DNA of 64,000 nt. It comes from Schizochytrium sp. CCTCC M209059. Lineage: Eukaryota; Sar; Bigyra; Thraustochytrida; Thraustochytriidae. Below the pieces are notes generated by a model. The model saw only the letters and a program-made list of their open reading frames with translations, was not told the origin of the DNA and did no database searches. Positions 40,033 to 52,300 of this stretch are shown in pieces. A program made the translations under genes and the position numbers. The number at the start of each line of letters is the position of its first letter. The stretch's first letter is position 1. The DNA lies in the NCBI GenBank assembly GCA_000818945.1, contig KN805409.1, positions 202,961-266,960 on the forward strand, written 5' to 3'.

Positions 40033-41606
40033 TGTGTGTTTAGTCCCGCGCTTGCTTCCTTGCTTGTTTGCTCGCAGCAGCTGCAGCTCCCGCTCTGCAA
40101 AGCAGATTTGTTGCCTCGGATTGTCCTTGCTCCCCGCCGCGCGCTTCCAACACCCTCGTGACACGTTGTATTTCCCCTCTTTCCCTCTTGGCCCGGCACG
40201 CGGTGCCGCGAGTCGAGTGGAGTCGAGTGGAGTCGAGCCAAGTCGGTTGACGAGCCCGGACTTGCGCCGCTACACTCGCCTAGCTAGCTAGCTAGATCCA
40301 CCATGCTCGCAAACTTCCTCCCTCCCCGACTTCTACCACTTTTTTCCCTTTTTTCCTTTTGCTGCCATTTCATCCCCCAGCGTGCCGCGCAGGGCAGCGC
40401 AGTGCCGCGCAGTGCAGAGCAGTGCAGTGCAGCGCAGTGCAGCGCAGTGCATTACCATACGTGCAGGCATGCCTCGGAGGGAGTATAAAGAAGTGTCGAC
40501 GCAGTGTTGATGTGAGTATCGCGGCAGCGAGCCGAGCCGTGGCGAGTCGGGGAGCCGAGCCAGCCCGTCAGTGGCGCTGTCAGATCGCTCGCTCGCTCGC
40601 TCGCTCGATCGAACGAACGAACGAACGAACGAACGAACGGAGCTTGGCGCATAGACGCAGCAGAGCGAGAGAGAGGTCAAGATGAGCCAGCCGTCGCCGC
40701 TGCAGACGCCACCGCACCGGCCGGCCTGTTTCCTCGGCCGCGCGCCGTCGGCAGCGAGGCGGCGTGACGGTCCCCGGCCTCAGTGCAGCTCGCCTGGCCC
40801 CGGGGAGGAGAAGATCGAGCCGCCTCTTTGAACTCGTGCATCCATTCATTGGGCATTCGTGCCATCCCATCCTCCCCACGAGGCGCCATCATGGCGCCGC
40901 CATGCTGCAGCACGCACGCAACGCCTCGCGCGCCCTCCGACGCGAGACACGCGCGACACGCGAGACACGCGCGACACGCGCGACGCGCGGCAGGCCTCTT
41001 CCTGGCGTGAGGCTCCTGCCCCGACACGCGGCGCGAGTGCTTCCCGCACCGCGACGAAGCCAGGTACCGTCGCTCGCTCGCTCGCTCGAGCTCGAGCTCG
41101 AGCTCGGGACCGCGGACGATGGCATCGATCTTCACGTCGGAGTTCGCTCAACGTGCGCAGGGGCGCGCGCGGCAGCGGCAGCGGCTGCGAGCCGGAGAGG
41201 TAGGTCCGAGGCCGTGGCGTCCAGGTCAGCCGACCATCGATCGCATGAGGACTCGGAGGACCAGCGGCAGCCATGGCAGCTGCAGCGTGACTGAGCAGGC
41301 ACGGTTAGGGACGGAGGGATCCAGCGAGGCCGCGCGGCCAGCGGCGAGGCGAAAAAGCTCGCGCGGCAGGCGACCCGACCTCCCTCTCGCGACCGCGCGG
41401 CGGAGTCCGGGTCCTCGGACAGACTTTGGAAGGGCGAAAAGGCGGGAAAACGGGCAATGGAGGCCCGCACTTCATACAACATATACATGAGGCTCCCTCG
41501 CTCGCTCGCACGTAGACGGACACAGGTCACGGGTCTCGAGACGCTCGGCTCGGCTCGGCTCGGTGCTGCGCGGCACGCGCGTCTCTCTCCGTCCTGGAAC
41601 GGGACT

Positions 41607-41608
<2 letters not shown>

Positions 41609-41647
<39 letters not shown>
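41609..41647. repeat. CTG trinucleotide array
   Basis: About twelve perfect CTG triplets. Confidence 0.9.
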
Positions 41648-42187
41648 ACAGCGAGCGCCGTGCGTGCATTGTGCATTGTGATTGTGCATTGTGCTTTGAA
41701 AACGCGACAAGGTCGAAAAGGAGGAGCGAATTCAAACCGCGCCTCGCGCGTCGGCGACTCGAAAAGCCAGAGTCTCGCGCCGCCGCCGTCGCTGCGTCTG
41801 CGCGCCTGCGCTTCGAGCTCAGCGCCCGCCGCCGCGTCGCCTCGGCGCGGCCTGCAGCGGAGCTCGCCGCAGGGAGGGAGGTATCGGTGTAGATAGATAG
41901 GGTGCGCAGCCTCTCGCGACCTCTTCGCGGCAGCGGCCATTGCGCTCACTGCGAGCGTGCTCGCGGCACAGGCAGAGGCAGGCAGGCAGGCAGGCAACGA
42001 CGGCGGCGGCAGCGCAGCGCAGCGCAGCGTAGCGTAGCGCAGCGTAGCGTCTCTCTTGCCGCCGCCGGCCGCGGGGCCGCGCAGCTGGAGCGGCTCGCTG
42101 CCCGCGCGCTGTCTCCTCCGCCACCGCAGCCGCGCCTTGCCTCGTCCCGGTTCTGTTCTGCCGCTTCCCCTTCCTCACCCGCTCACT

Positions 42188-42280
42188 GGAAAGAAAAGAA
42201 AAGAAAAGAAAAGGAAAGAAAAGGAAAGATAAGGAAAAGAAATGAAAAGAAAAGAAAAGGAAAAGAAAGGAGAAGAAAGA
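42188..42280. repeat. AAAAG/AAGG purine-rich array
   Basis: A purine-only strand of AAAAG-type units broken by GG and single T substitutions. Confidence 0.85.
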
Positions 42281-43843
42281 AGGGAAGCTCGAAATTTCCA
42301 ATTTTTCAAATCTTCTCGCGGGAGGTTTGAAAGTGGAAATTTGAAAAAGCCTCGAATTCCGCTCCGAATACCATACCGAGGCCCGCGCTCGCAGCTGTGC
42401 TGCAGACTGCCTGCCTGAGGCAGGCAAGCTGCGACTGCAGCTGCAGGCAGCCTGCAGCTGCTGCTGCCCCCGCGCGTCCGTCCCGCCCCGCTGGCTCGCC
42501 GCTAGCTCGCCGCAGGGTGTGCCTGCCGGCCGCGGGAGATGAGGATGCGACGAGGATGCGAGCCCAGAACTTCCGAACCTCCGCTCGCTCGCTCGCTCGC
42601 TCGCACGTTGTCGCGCAGCAGCAGCAGCAGCAGAGGACGAAAGATCGAAGCGAGCGGGAGCCTGTGCTGCCGCCGTCTGCGGCCCCGTCACCGCCGCGCA
42701 GCATGGCTTGTGGCTGCTGCTGCCACTGCTGCTGCTGACTCAAGGAAAAGAGAACCAATCATGGCAGGAATAAAGCATTCAACCTCACTCACGCTTACTT
42801 GCATAATTACTACCCATGCAAACGCAGACACGCGCCCGCGAATCGGGCATCTTGCCTGCGCGCCCACCCCGCCTCGATTCGCCGTCCCCGAAGAGCTCTC
42901 CTCGCTCGCCCACCTGGGATAGTCTCGCTCGTCTCGTCCTCTGTCAGCAAGCCGCGCGCCGGCAGGAAACCCACCAACTAAACCAACCAACCAACCAACT
43001 TGAACCAACCAACCAACCAACCAACGAAATCAAGCAACCCACCCAACCAATCGTCGAACGAACTAACGCAACGAACGAACGAACGAGCTGCACTGCGCCG
43101 CCATGGCGGCTGGGCTGGCTGCAGCTGCTTCGCCGGGTCGCCCCAGCCCGGACGGACTCGAACTCGGCGTCGCGGTGCGGTGCGCGAGGAGACAGCACGC
43201 CGCAGCAGCGGGCAGCAGGGGCAGCTCGCGCGGGTGCTTTTTTACACTTGATTGACCACGCGCCATGGACCCGCGACCGCGGCGACGGAGCCGACGCAGG
43301 CGCCGACCCTTGGGGAAAAGACTCTCTCGCGTCACGTCGGCCAAGCCCTGGCAATCAGCGATGCATGCATGACGCACGGTGCGGCGACAGCCTGACTGCG
43401 AGTGGCGATAATGGCACCCCGCGCAACTGCACCTGCAGGCAAGCAAGCCCTGCGAGACCACTCCGGGACGTCCGCGGCATTCGGCAGAAGGCTATCTATC
43501 TACCTCTTTTCTTGTGCAACTGCGCTTCCTATGTCGGGAGCGACGGTTTGGAGCCGGGCTAGGAGACAGCTGGCCAGCCAGACAGCTGGCAGCCAGCACG
43601 GGACGAAGGATGCGAAAGTTAGCTGATAGTTGATCCCCCCCGCGCTGTCTCCTCGGCCGCGTGGCCTGCCTTCTATTGACTGGCAGGGCCGGTTGCTTCG
43701 CTTTCTTCACGCACGCCTCAGGTCAAACATGGGACAAAAAGAACCGTCGATGAGAAAGTTGAAAATGGTTTCATTTTGAGTATAGCAAGTGGCGGTTCGG
43801 GCCGGCCCGCGACGGAGGATACAATATGCGTGCAATCAATGAT

Positions 43844-43872
43844 GATCTGATCTGATCTGATCTGATCTGATC
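43844..43872. repeat. TGATC pentanucleotide array
   Basis: About six TGATC units beyond the 3' end of member B. Confidence 0.9.
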
Positions 43873-43997
43873 GCTTCGCCTTGCTTTGCTATGCTATAGT
43901 ACGTACTTGCGGCATCCGTCTCGCTGCCTCCGCCCCTGTCAGGCTAGCCACGCCAGCTACCATTCGTTTTCCCGAGGTCGTAGAACCAACCTTACTC

Positions 43998-46900
43998 TTA
44001 GTTGTCGTCGCCGCAAAAGCTTGGCGTAGTGTAAGAGAGCTGCACCGAGTACGAGCGCACCGGATCACAATACGTCGACGGCAGAGCTGAGTACAATGGG
44101 CACTCGGAAGGCGAGACGCCGCACTTGACAAATTCAACGGTTGAGGTGAAGAATGCCGCGTACTCACTCGTTGCAGGCACGCGGAGAACATTGTCACAAG
44201 GAGGAATGTGGTCCGGGATAAAGAGAATCTCCTCGCCGCTTGAAGAGTCGAGCACCTTGGTGCCGACCATGCACGGATCATGATCAAAGTCCACCAGCTC
44301 GTCTAGCGACGAAAAGCACATCGTTGCCGTCGGCGATTTGTCCAGATATGCGGTGTAGTCCCTCTTGCACCTGCTCACCTCACCCGGAAATTGTTCACAA
44401 AAGGTATTGGTCCAGCGCTTTGCCATGCCTTTCAGGCTGCTGTCGTCAATGATATCGGTCGCGCACGAGAGAGCATCTTGGAGCGGGAGGACCGCCGAAT
44501 ACCGGCACCACTTGCGAATGGCCTCCTCGGCCTCGTCAGCAGTGCATGTTTTGTGGTAAATGTTCTTGCACGTCTGGCCCAAGGCGAGGCGGTCGTCCGA
44601 AATGTCGTCGTTGTCCAGACCGCATTTGTCGGCAGCTTTCTCGTTCTCCGTGAAATTGCCCATGTACTTTTCCATTGACCCATCAACGCAAAAGCCTTCG
44701 GTACCATTGTACGGAAGGAACTCTGAGATACCTTGGATGTTGAGGCGGTGGCCAGCGTAGACGCCATCCAATGAGGCGCGAATGCAGCGAAACTGCGTAA
44801 AGACACCCGTAGCGTCATGCGTCACAGCACAGGGTCGCTCGAGACCACTCATGTCGATAGGGCCGCATGAAGTGGTAAGGCCATCAGCCGCCGGGGAGCT
44901 GCTGGCGCCCTCGTGACTAGACCAGGCAGCACCACCCGAGGGGTTGTCGTTGAAGCACAGTTCCGGATCAAAGCGATGATAACTGGTCTCGGAAATGTAG
45001 AATTCAAGAGTCGTCAAGACACTGCGCTCGCCCGTAGTGACGTTTACGGCGAAATCCTCCCCGTTCGAAAAGAGCGTGACATAGGGAAGCCATTCGGCAT
45101 CTTCGGCCTTCTCCCAGTCAGGCTGGCATGGGCTTCCATAAAAGCCGACCAGGCTGCGATCCTTCTTGATCAGCTCGTCAATGGTCTTATTCCAGACGCA
45201 CGGGTTACCAAGGTGATCGTCTTGCTTGACGCACGTCGCTTCCTTGAATTTGCAGCTGTCTGCTTTGCGACCATCGCACATGAGCCATTCTGCAGGAGCA
45301 TCGGACCAACCATCAAAGGGAATGAGCTTGGGATCGCCCCACGCAGCACACGTTCGGCAGCAACTCGAGACCCACGTAGGCTCTTCTGGGTCATCGAGCA
45401 ATTCGAGACTAATGTCAACGTATGCCTCGGAGCCAATAAGGTCTGAGCACGAGCTGCCATCCGGTGCGTTGTCATTCGTGCAAAACGGTGTGCTGGCTAC
45501 GGATACGTTCAAGCAAGTGGGAGCGCCTCCGTTGTCTTCAAGGCAGCACTGCGTGGGACAACTGCTGACGAGGTCAGAGGACTCGACCTCGCAGACTGCC
45601 GGGGTTTGAACGTCTTCCTCGCCCATGGAGAGCGTAATCACCGACGTGACGTTGACCGCTGCGACCTGACGAAACCCATTCTGTGCGCTGCAGTATTCCG
45701 ACAGTCCGCACTGCTGAAGCGAAATATCCGTGCCAGTGATGAAGATCTCTGGGTAGTCCGCACCTGTGAGGATGACGTTCTCGCCGCATGCAAGGTACGA
45801 GGGAGGAATCGATGCAATAGTGGTCTCGTCTCCATTTCTTCCGACGAGAACAACATTCACGCCGGAAAAGCATGGATCGGTGTTGACCTCGAAACTGGCT
45901 TCGAGGTCGCACGAGACCGATGCGGTCTGGTCGTAAAAAACATCACTGGTCTCATCGTAGACCTGCGCAAAGCCAAAGTTGTCCACGTTGTTTAGGCATT
46001 CCTCTTCTTGCTGGCTGTCTCCATTCGATACGGCCTTGCAGTAAAACTCAATCCAAATGTTGCTCGAGGATTGGCTATCGACCTCACGTTCGAGTTGACG
46101 CTGGAGTCGATTTTCGCATCTTGAAACGCTCATGCCGAGTTTCGATGTAGCCACGTTAGTGCAGAACTCGGTCACCGTGGGCATGTAGGAAAGTCTCGAG
46201 CACTGCTTGGAGAGAGTGCGGCATACGAGCAAATTCTGAGCGAATTTCTCGAGACAGAATGAGTGGAAGTTCTCAGTCAGGTTGGCTTGTGTCGCTTTGC
46301 CGGTGTCCATCTCGGAGGTGACACAGAAACCTTCCTCGATCTCGCCGCTTCCAAGCACTGATGCGCGAGTCGAGGTCACGTAAAGCGTGTCAATATCGAG
46401 ACGACCCCTGCCGCTATCCATGGCGTGACAGACGAGATGCACACCCATGTCTTCGATCGCGATATCCATGACAATCTTTTTGTCCGAGACAATTGAGCTG
46501 ACAGTGAGGTACGGTTCAATCTCACTTGGGTTGGTCCAGGCATCGGTAGATCCATCCGTTGTAATGCATTTGGCAGCGTCAATAGTCGAGTTCATCCCAT
46601 TGTACTCGAAGGTGACATGGGTGATGATGCCGCGCTCGCCAACGGTGGCGTAGACGGCATATCCAATGCCTTGGTTTTCAAAGTTTGACGGTGCGCGGCG
46701 GTACACGAGCTGAACGGGCGGCGGAAGCGTGGGGTCCATTTGGCATTTCGAGCCTGTTGTCCACTCGAGATTATTACCTTGATCCGGGAGCCAGACGCAT
46801 TGATTTCCGTAATAGTCCTTTCTACCTCTGCAAGTATCTGCGTCCTGTGTGCATACATTACTGTTGCTCGAGTCATCGATGCGCCCGTCGCAGAGGATGA

Positions 46901-47369
46901 ACTCTTTTCGAACGCCGCAAAAGGAGATTCCTTCGGGGTCTCCGTAGAGCCTGCAGGTGCGTGCGCAGGCGTTCTCCGCCGTCTCTGTCTCGGAGACAAC
47001 AATCGGAATCGTCAATTGTGCGTCGCTATATACACTTTCGACCGTCGTAAATGCGACACTCGCATCGCTTTTACCGTTCGTTACAGGGACTTGAATCTCA
47101 CGGCACTCTGCCGCGCTGCTGGCATCCGCGCCGACTGCGCAGCAAGCATTCAGAGTGGTGACCGTCGGACCTGTGCACAACTCGCAGTCCTCACGCGCAT
47201 TACTCACTGATGCCTGTGAGACCTCGTAGTTGCCGAACTCGTCGGTCTTCAATGCGTCGAGCGCGGCACACGTTGTCGTAGCTTCCGTCGCGCACTCGTA
47301 CGGGTCGCTTTGCGTATAGACTTGCTGGGCGCAGGTGGCCATGACCACGACTGCCATGAGACCTCTCAT
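43998..47369 (-). CDS. Secreted cysteine-rich two-half protein, family member B
   Basis: A protein of 1,123 residues from the ATG at 47369. The signal peptide is at ~1-20. Half 1 (~24-593) has C-A-R-T-C-R-L-Y-G-D-P at 135-145, C-D-G-R at 160-163, D-Y-Y-G-N-Q-C-V-W at 185-193, and a later helical Cys segment with L-V-C-R-T-L-S-K-Q-C (381-390). Half 2 (~594-1123) repeats the order: C-C-R-T-C-A-A-W-G-D-P at 670-680, C-D-G-R at 698-701, D-H-L-G-N-P-C-V-W at 718-726. The offset between the two G-D-P motifs is 535 residues. V-G-E-R-G-I-I-T in half 1 matches T-G-E-R-S-V-L-T in half 2. No membrane anchor is seen. It is closest to member C, its immediate upstream neighbour, suggesting a late tandem duplication. 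The function is unknown; disulfide-rich extracellular protein is the secure part. Confidence 0.87.
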   Translation of the reverse strand: MRGLMAVVVMATCAQQVYTQSDPYECATEATTTCAALDALKTDEFGNYEVSQASVSNAREDCELCTGPTVTTLNACCAVGADASSAAECREIQVPVTNGKSDASVAFTTVESVYSDAQLTIPIVVSETETAENACARTCRLYGDPEGISFCGVRKEFILCDGRIDDSSNSNVCTQDADTCRGRKDYYGNQCVWLPDQGNNLEWTTGSKCQMDPTLPPPVQLVYRRAPSNFENQGIGYAVYATVGERGIITHVTFEYNGMNSTIDAAKCITTDGSTDAWTNPSEIEPYLTVSSIVSDKKIVMDIAIEDMGVHLVCHAMDSGRGRLDIDTLYVTSTRASVLGSGEIEEGFCVTSEMDTGKATQANLTENFHSFCLEKFAQNLLVCRTLSKQCSRLSYMPTVTEFCTNVATSKLGMSVSRCENRLQRQLEREVDSQSSSNIWIEFYCKAVSNGDSQQEEECLNNVDNFGFAQVYDETSDVFYDQTASVSCDLEASFEVNTDPCFSGVNVVLVGRNGDETTIASIPPSYLACGENVILTGADYPEIFITGTDISLQQCGLSEYCSAQNGFRQVAAVNVTSVITLSMGEEDVQTPAVCEVESSDLVSSCPTQCCLEDNGGAPTCLNVSVASTPFCTNDNAPDGSSCSDLIGSEAYVDISLELLDDPEEPTWVSSCCRTCAAWGDPKLIPFDGWSDAPAEWLMCDGRKADSCKFKEATCVKQDDHLGNPCVWNKTIDELIKKDRSLVGFYGSPCQPDWEKAEDAEWLPYVTLFSNGEDFAVNVTTGERSVLTTLEFYISETSYHRFDPELCFNDNPSGGAAWSSHEGASSSPAADGLTTSCGPIDMSGLERPCAVTHDATGVFTQFRCIRASLDGVYAGHRLNIQGISEFLPYNGTEGFCVDGSMEKYMGNFTENEKAADKCGLDNDDISDDRLALGQTCKNIYHKTCTADEAEEAIRKWCRYSAVLPLQDALSCATDIIDDSSLKGMAKRWTNTFCEQFPGEVSRCKRDYTAYLDKSPTATMCFSSLDELVDFDHDPCMVGTKVLDSSSGEEILFIPDHIPPCDNVLRVPATSEYAAFFTSTVEFVKCGVSPSECPLYSALPSTYCDPVRSYSVQLSYTTPSFCGDDN

Positions 47370-49304
47370 GGTTCGTGTTCGTCAATTCTCGCTCTTGACC
47401 TTGGCCCTTGTTAGCTTGTCTGACTCTTTGTTCTTTCTTCGAAATCACGCTTCTGCTTGCTCGGAATGGCTTTGCTCGCTGCCAATGCGTCTTGTTTTCG
47501 TCGTGGCGTTGCACTTGGGATCGTTTTTGGTTTGCTTTCTTGTCGCTCGTCTTCTTTCGGTTTTGCTGCGTCCTCGCTGCCGTCGATGCGCGGTTTGGCC
47601 TGGCCTAGCCTAGCCGGTGCTCCGGCTCCGGGCTCGTGCCCAACGCGCGGGGGCACCATGCGCCACTGCGTCCGGGCCCGCGCCGTTGCGCTCGCACTTG
47701 CCAAGGTCCGGGTCCCGTCTAGCGTCCCCTCGAGATTCACGTCTTCTATCTAGCTGGGCGAAAACTCGAAGAGAGCCGCAGTCGCCGTTGCACTTGCGTT
47801 GATCGCAGCTCAGCCCGGACCGACTCTACTACCCCGACCCAGAATGCACGAAGGGAGGGGAAGGGAAGGGACGGACGAGGGGAGACCACCTGCTTGTCAA
47901 CCGCCAACGACGGGCTGGCCGGTGGCGGCACGGGACACGCCCTGGGGTCCTCGGAAGCAAGTTCTTGGTCGCCGCCATGGGCGGTTGGTCGCCGGCATTG
48001 AGGATCAGCGAGCCAAGCTACTGGCTACGGCAGCCGAGTTTCCAGCCAGGCTCGCATTCGCACGGGACTCTCTCGAGATGAGTCGGTGCGACTCCGGCCG
48101 TCTTGGCGGGACAGCGGCCGCGTCCCCGATCTCCAAGTTCTTGGTTCGCGTCTCCGTGTCCCACTCTCTCCTCTTCGGTTTGCTTTTGCGTTCTCGAAGA
48201 AAGTTCAAGACGCAGACGGTCACTTCAAGCTTCGCGTTGAATCGTAACGGCCCGGGGACCTGATCCACGCCCCGCGACGCAGCGGCCTCGAGCGGCGAGC
48301 TGCCGCAACTTGACACGAGCCAGGGGCGCGACCTTTGCGTCCGTCAGCAGCGCGGCGCGGTGCGAGGCGTACACGCTCTTTCCCTCGCGATCAACGCGAG
48401 GGGCGGAGAGCGGGAGATGGAGGGCCATTCATTGCGAGAGCTATCTTTGGCACAGGGCCGGAGCGAGACAAAGGAGGAAAGCTGAGGGGACCCCCACGGC
48501 CCGTCCCTGACGGTTCGTTCCCATCTTGCGCTGTGGGACGAAGAGTCTTAACGGCCGGCCAGCTCCTCGCCGGCTCTGGTCCCGAACCTCGGGGCTTTTG
48601 GGGGCACCACGACCCGCGCCGTGTACCCCGGGTACCCGGGCAGGGTGTACACAGCGAGGCGGTATACAGGGGCCTTGAGTTCGGGTCTTGAAACTGTACG
48701 GCAGAATCGGACACGCGGCCTCGCGTTTAAGCCAAGCCAAGCAAGGCAAAGCCAAGCAAGTCAGCGAGCTGCCGTCAAGTTGGTTGGTCAACGGTGCTCA
48801 AAAACACTCCGAGCCAGCCTCTCGAGTATCTTTCTGCAAAAATTCGCAGGCTTCTTTTGGAACTTCTTCCTCTTTTTGTGATGCGACAAGTCTGCATGGA
48901 CTATATCGTCAACCAACCAACCAACCCACCAGCCAGCCATCTAACCAACGCGCATCCATCTAGATAGACGAATCGGCGGTTGCATGGCGTTGATCGCGCC
49001 CGACGCATCGCACTTCCATTTTTTTGGCTTTACAGTTAATTTGATCGAGCATGAATACATCGAACCGCGCCATACTTGATGTTCTTGTCGGTAGAATGCA
49101 GGACCTGTCCGCTGGCGTTCATTGCAGCAAACAACGTGAATCACACCGTTGTTGTAATTTCAATCATATGAGGTGTACGTAAAGCAGACAAGGGAATCGA
49201 AAATGAGCGCAAAGAATGAGGGAAGTGAAAGTTTATGGGCAAATGCAATGGCAAGATCATAAGGGTCCCTGAGACAGAGTGGAAGGCAGATAAAAGTGGA
49301 AAAT
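47370..49304. other. Spacer between members B and C
   Basis: About 1.9 kb, GC-rich near 47.6-48.7 kb and more AT-rich toward member C's stop. Open frames up to 154 codons are present, without domain signatures. It contains an ACCA run at about 48912-48926. No gene is seen. Confidence 0.6.
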
Positions 49305-52300
49305 TCAAACGAGTCCGCAAAACGTTTCAGAGCTGTACGAGAGCTGCACCGAGTATGAGCGCACCGGATCGCAAAAAGTCGACGGCAAGGCCGAGTACAG
49401 AGGACACTCTGAAGGCGAAACGCTGCACTTGACAAACTCCACCGTCGACGTGAAAAATGCAGCATATTCACTCGTAGCAGGCACACGAACCACGTTGTCG
49501 CAAGGAGGAATGTGGTCCGGAATGAACAGAATCTCCTCGCCGCTCGACGAGTCCAGGATCTTGGTGCCGACCATGCAAGGGTCATGGCCAAAGTCAACCA
49601 TCTCGTCCAGAGAAGAAAAGCACATGGTCGCCGTTGGGGTCGTGTCCAGGTACGCAGTGTAGTCCTTCTTGCACTTTCTCACCTCGCCCGGGAACTGCGC
49701 ACAAAAGGTCGAGACCCAGCGAGAGGCCATGCCGGCCAAGCTGCCTCCGTCAATGATGTCTGATGCACACGAGAGAACGTCCTCCAGCGGAAGCACTGCC
49801 GAGTAGCGGCACCACTTGCGAATAGCCTCCTCAGCCTCATCTGCAGTGCAGGTGGGGTGGTAGATGTTCTTGCACGTCTGGCCCATCGTGAGCCGCGTGC
49901 CAAGGTCATCGTTATCCAGACCGCAGTGGCTTGCGGCGTCCTCGTTCTCCGAGGACTCGCCAACGTATTCCTCGAGATCATCGCTCACGCAAAAGCCGCC
50001 CGTCGCAGAGTACGGGAGGAACTCGGAGATGCCCTGCACGTTCAGGCGGTAGCCCTCGTACTCGTCATCGTGCGACGCCCGAATGCAGCGGAACTGCATG
50101 AACGCGCTCGAGCCAGTGTGCGTCACAGCGCAGGACCGCTCGAGTCCTCCGGCATCAATGTCGCCGCACACGGTAGAGAAGCCGTCGTCTTCTGGTGAGC
50201 TACCGGCGTCACCGTAGCTGGACCAGGCGGAAGCGGCCGACGATGAATCTTCGTCAAAGCAGCCTGACGGATCGAAGCGATGATAGCCGGTGTCGCTAAT
50301 GTTGAACTCCATGGCAGTCAAGACGCTACGTTCGCCGGTAAAGATGCGCACGCCAAAGTCCTCGTTCGTGAAGAAGGTGACGTTGGGGAGCCAGCCAGCA
50401 ATCTCGGCGGCTGCCCAGTCGGGCTGGCACGGGCTTCCGTAAAAGCTGACCATGCTGCGGTCGCCGTCCATGAGATCCTTGATGGTATCGTTCCAGACAC
50501 AATTGTTGCCGAGATGATCGGTCTGGGAAGTGCATATTTGATGCTGAAAGTTGCAGCGCTTCTTGGGATTGCGGCCGTCACACATGAGCCACTCTGCGGG
50601 GGAATCAGACCATCCGCCAAAGGCGACGAGCTTGGGATCGCCCCAGGCCGCACACGTTTGGCAACAAGTGCTGACCCAGTTGAGATCTTCCTGGTTCTCC
50701 AAGGGCTCGAGAGAGATGTCGACGTAGGCGTCGGAGCCAATAAGGTCCGAGCACGAAGTGCCATCCGGAGCGTTGCCGTCACTACCGTCAGTACAGAACG
50801 GCGTGGTGGCGACGGACACATTCAGGCAAATGGGGGCGCCGTCGTTCTCGAGCAGGCAGCACTGCGTGGGGCAGCTGCTCACAATGTCAGAGGAATCAAC
50901 CTCGCACACAGCCGGCAAAGAGTCGATCTCACTGGCAGAGCCAGTGGAAATCAAGATCTCAGACATGACCTCCATGGCTGCGACCTCACGGAAACCGTTT
51001 TGTGCGCTGCAATAGTCGGTGAGACCACACTGCTGCAGCACAATGTCAGTGCCCGCGACGAAGATCTCAGGGTAGTCTGCACCAGTAAGCACAATGTTGT
51101 CGCCGCACGCAAGGTACGAGGCAGGAATCGATGCGATGGTGGTACGATCTCCGTTCCTGTCCACAGTAACAACGTGAACGCCAGAAAAGCACGAGTCGGT
51201 CCTCACCTCGAAGCTGGCATCCTCATCGCACGAAACGGAGGACGTGGGGTTATACAGAACACCACTCGTCTCATCAAAGACCTCGAGAAAGCCAAAGTTG
51301 TACACGTTGTCAATGCATTCCTGTTCCACCGCAGAGTTGCCATCCGCGATCGCGCGGCAGTAAAAGACAACCCAGACATCGTCCGAGGGCTTGCTATCAA
51401 TTTCGCGCTCGATCTCTGCCTTGATCTTTCGTTCGCACCTCGAGACGCTCATGTCAAGCTTGGACTCGGCTACATTGGTGCAGAACTCCGTCACCGTCGG
51501 CATGAACGAGAGCCGAGTGCACTCCTTGGACAGCGCGCGACATACCAGCAGGTTCTGCGAGAACTTGGCGAGGCAGTACGAGTGAAAGTTCTCGGTCAGG
51601 TTGGCCTGGGTCGCCTCGCCGGTGCTCATCTCGGAAGTGACGCAGAAGCCATCCTCGGTCAAGCCCTCACTCAAGACGGCCTCGCGCGGAGTTGTGACGT
51701 AGAGAGTGTCGATGTCAAGACGAGCCGTGCCAAGAGCCATCGCCTGGCAGATGAGGTGCACGCCCATATCTTCCAGCAGTACGTCCATGATGACTTGCTT
51801 GCCAGGGAGAACGGTGGTGACATTGAGGTAGGGAAGAATGGCGTCCGGGTTGGTCCAGCCGTCGGTGGACCCGTCCGAGTTGATGCAATCGACCGCGTTG
51901 ATGGTGGCGTTGACACCGTTGTGCTCAAAAGTGACATCAGTGATGATACCGCGCTCACCAACGGTGGCATAGACTGCGTAAGAGGTAAGATCGTTCTCCG
52001 AGTCTAACGGCGCGCGGCTGTACACGAGCTGTACCGGAGGTGGGAGCGTGGGGTCCATCTGGCATGGGGATCCCGAGGCCCAGGTAAAGTCGTTCGTGTC
52101 GTCCGGGAGCCAGACGCAGGCGTTGCCGTAGTAGTCTTTGCGACTGAGGCAGGTTTCTTCGGTCTGCGTGCACACGTCTGGGCTGTCTGCGTCATCAATG
52201 CGGCCGTCGCAAAGGATGAACTCCTTGCGAACGTTGCAAAAGGAGAGGCCCTCGGGGTCGCCATAGAGTCTGCAGGTACGTGCGCAGGCGTTTTCGGCAG

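Noticed and set aside
50280..52007. 575-codon plus-strand ORF inside member C
   Set aside because: Antisense shadow of a strongly supported secreted protein; the composition is His/Val/Arg-biased as expected for a mirror frame.
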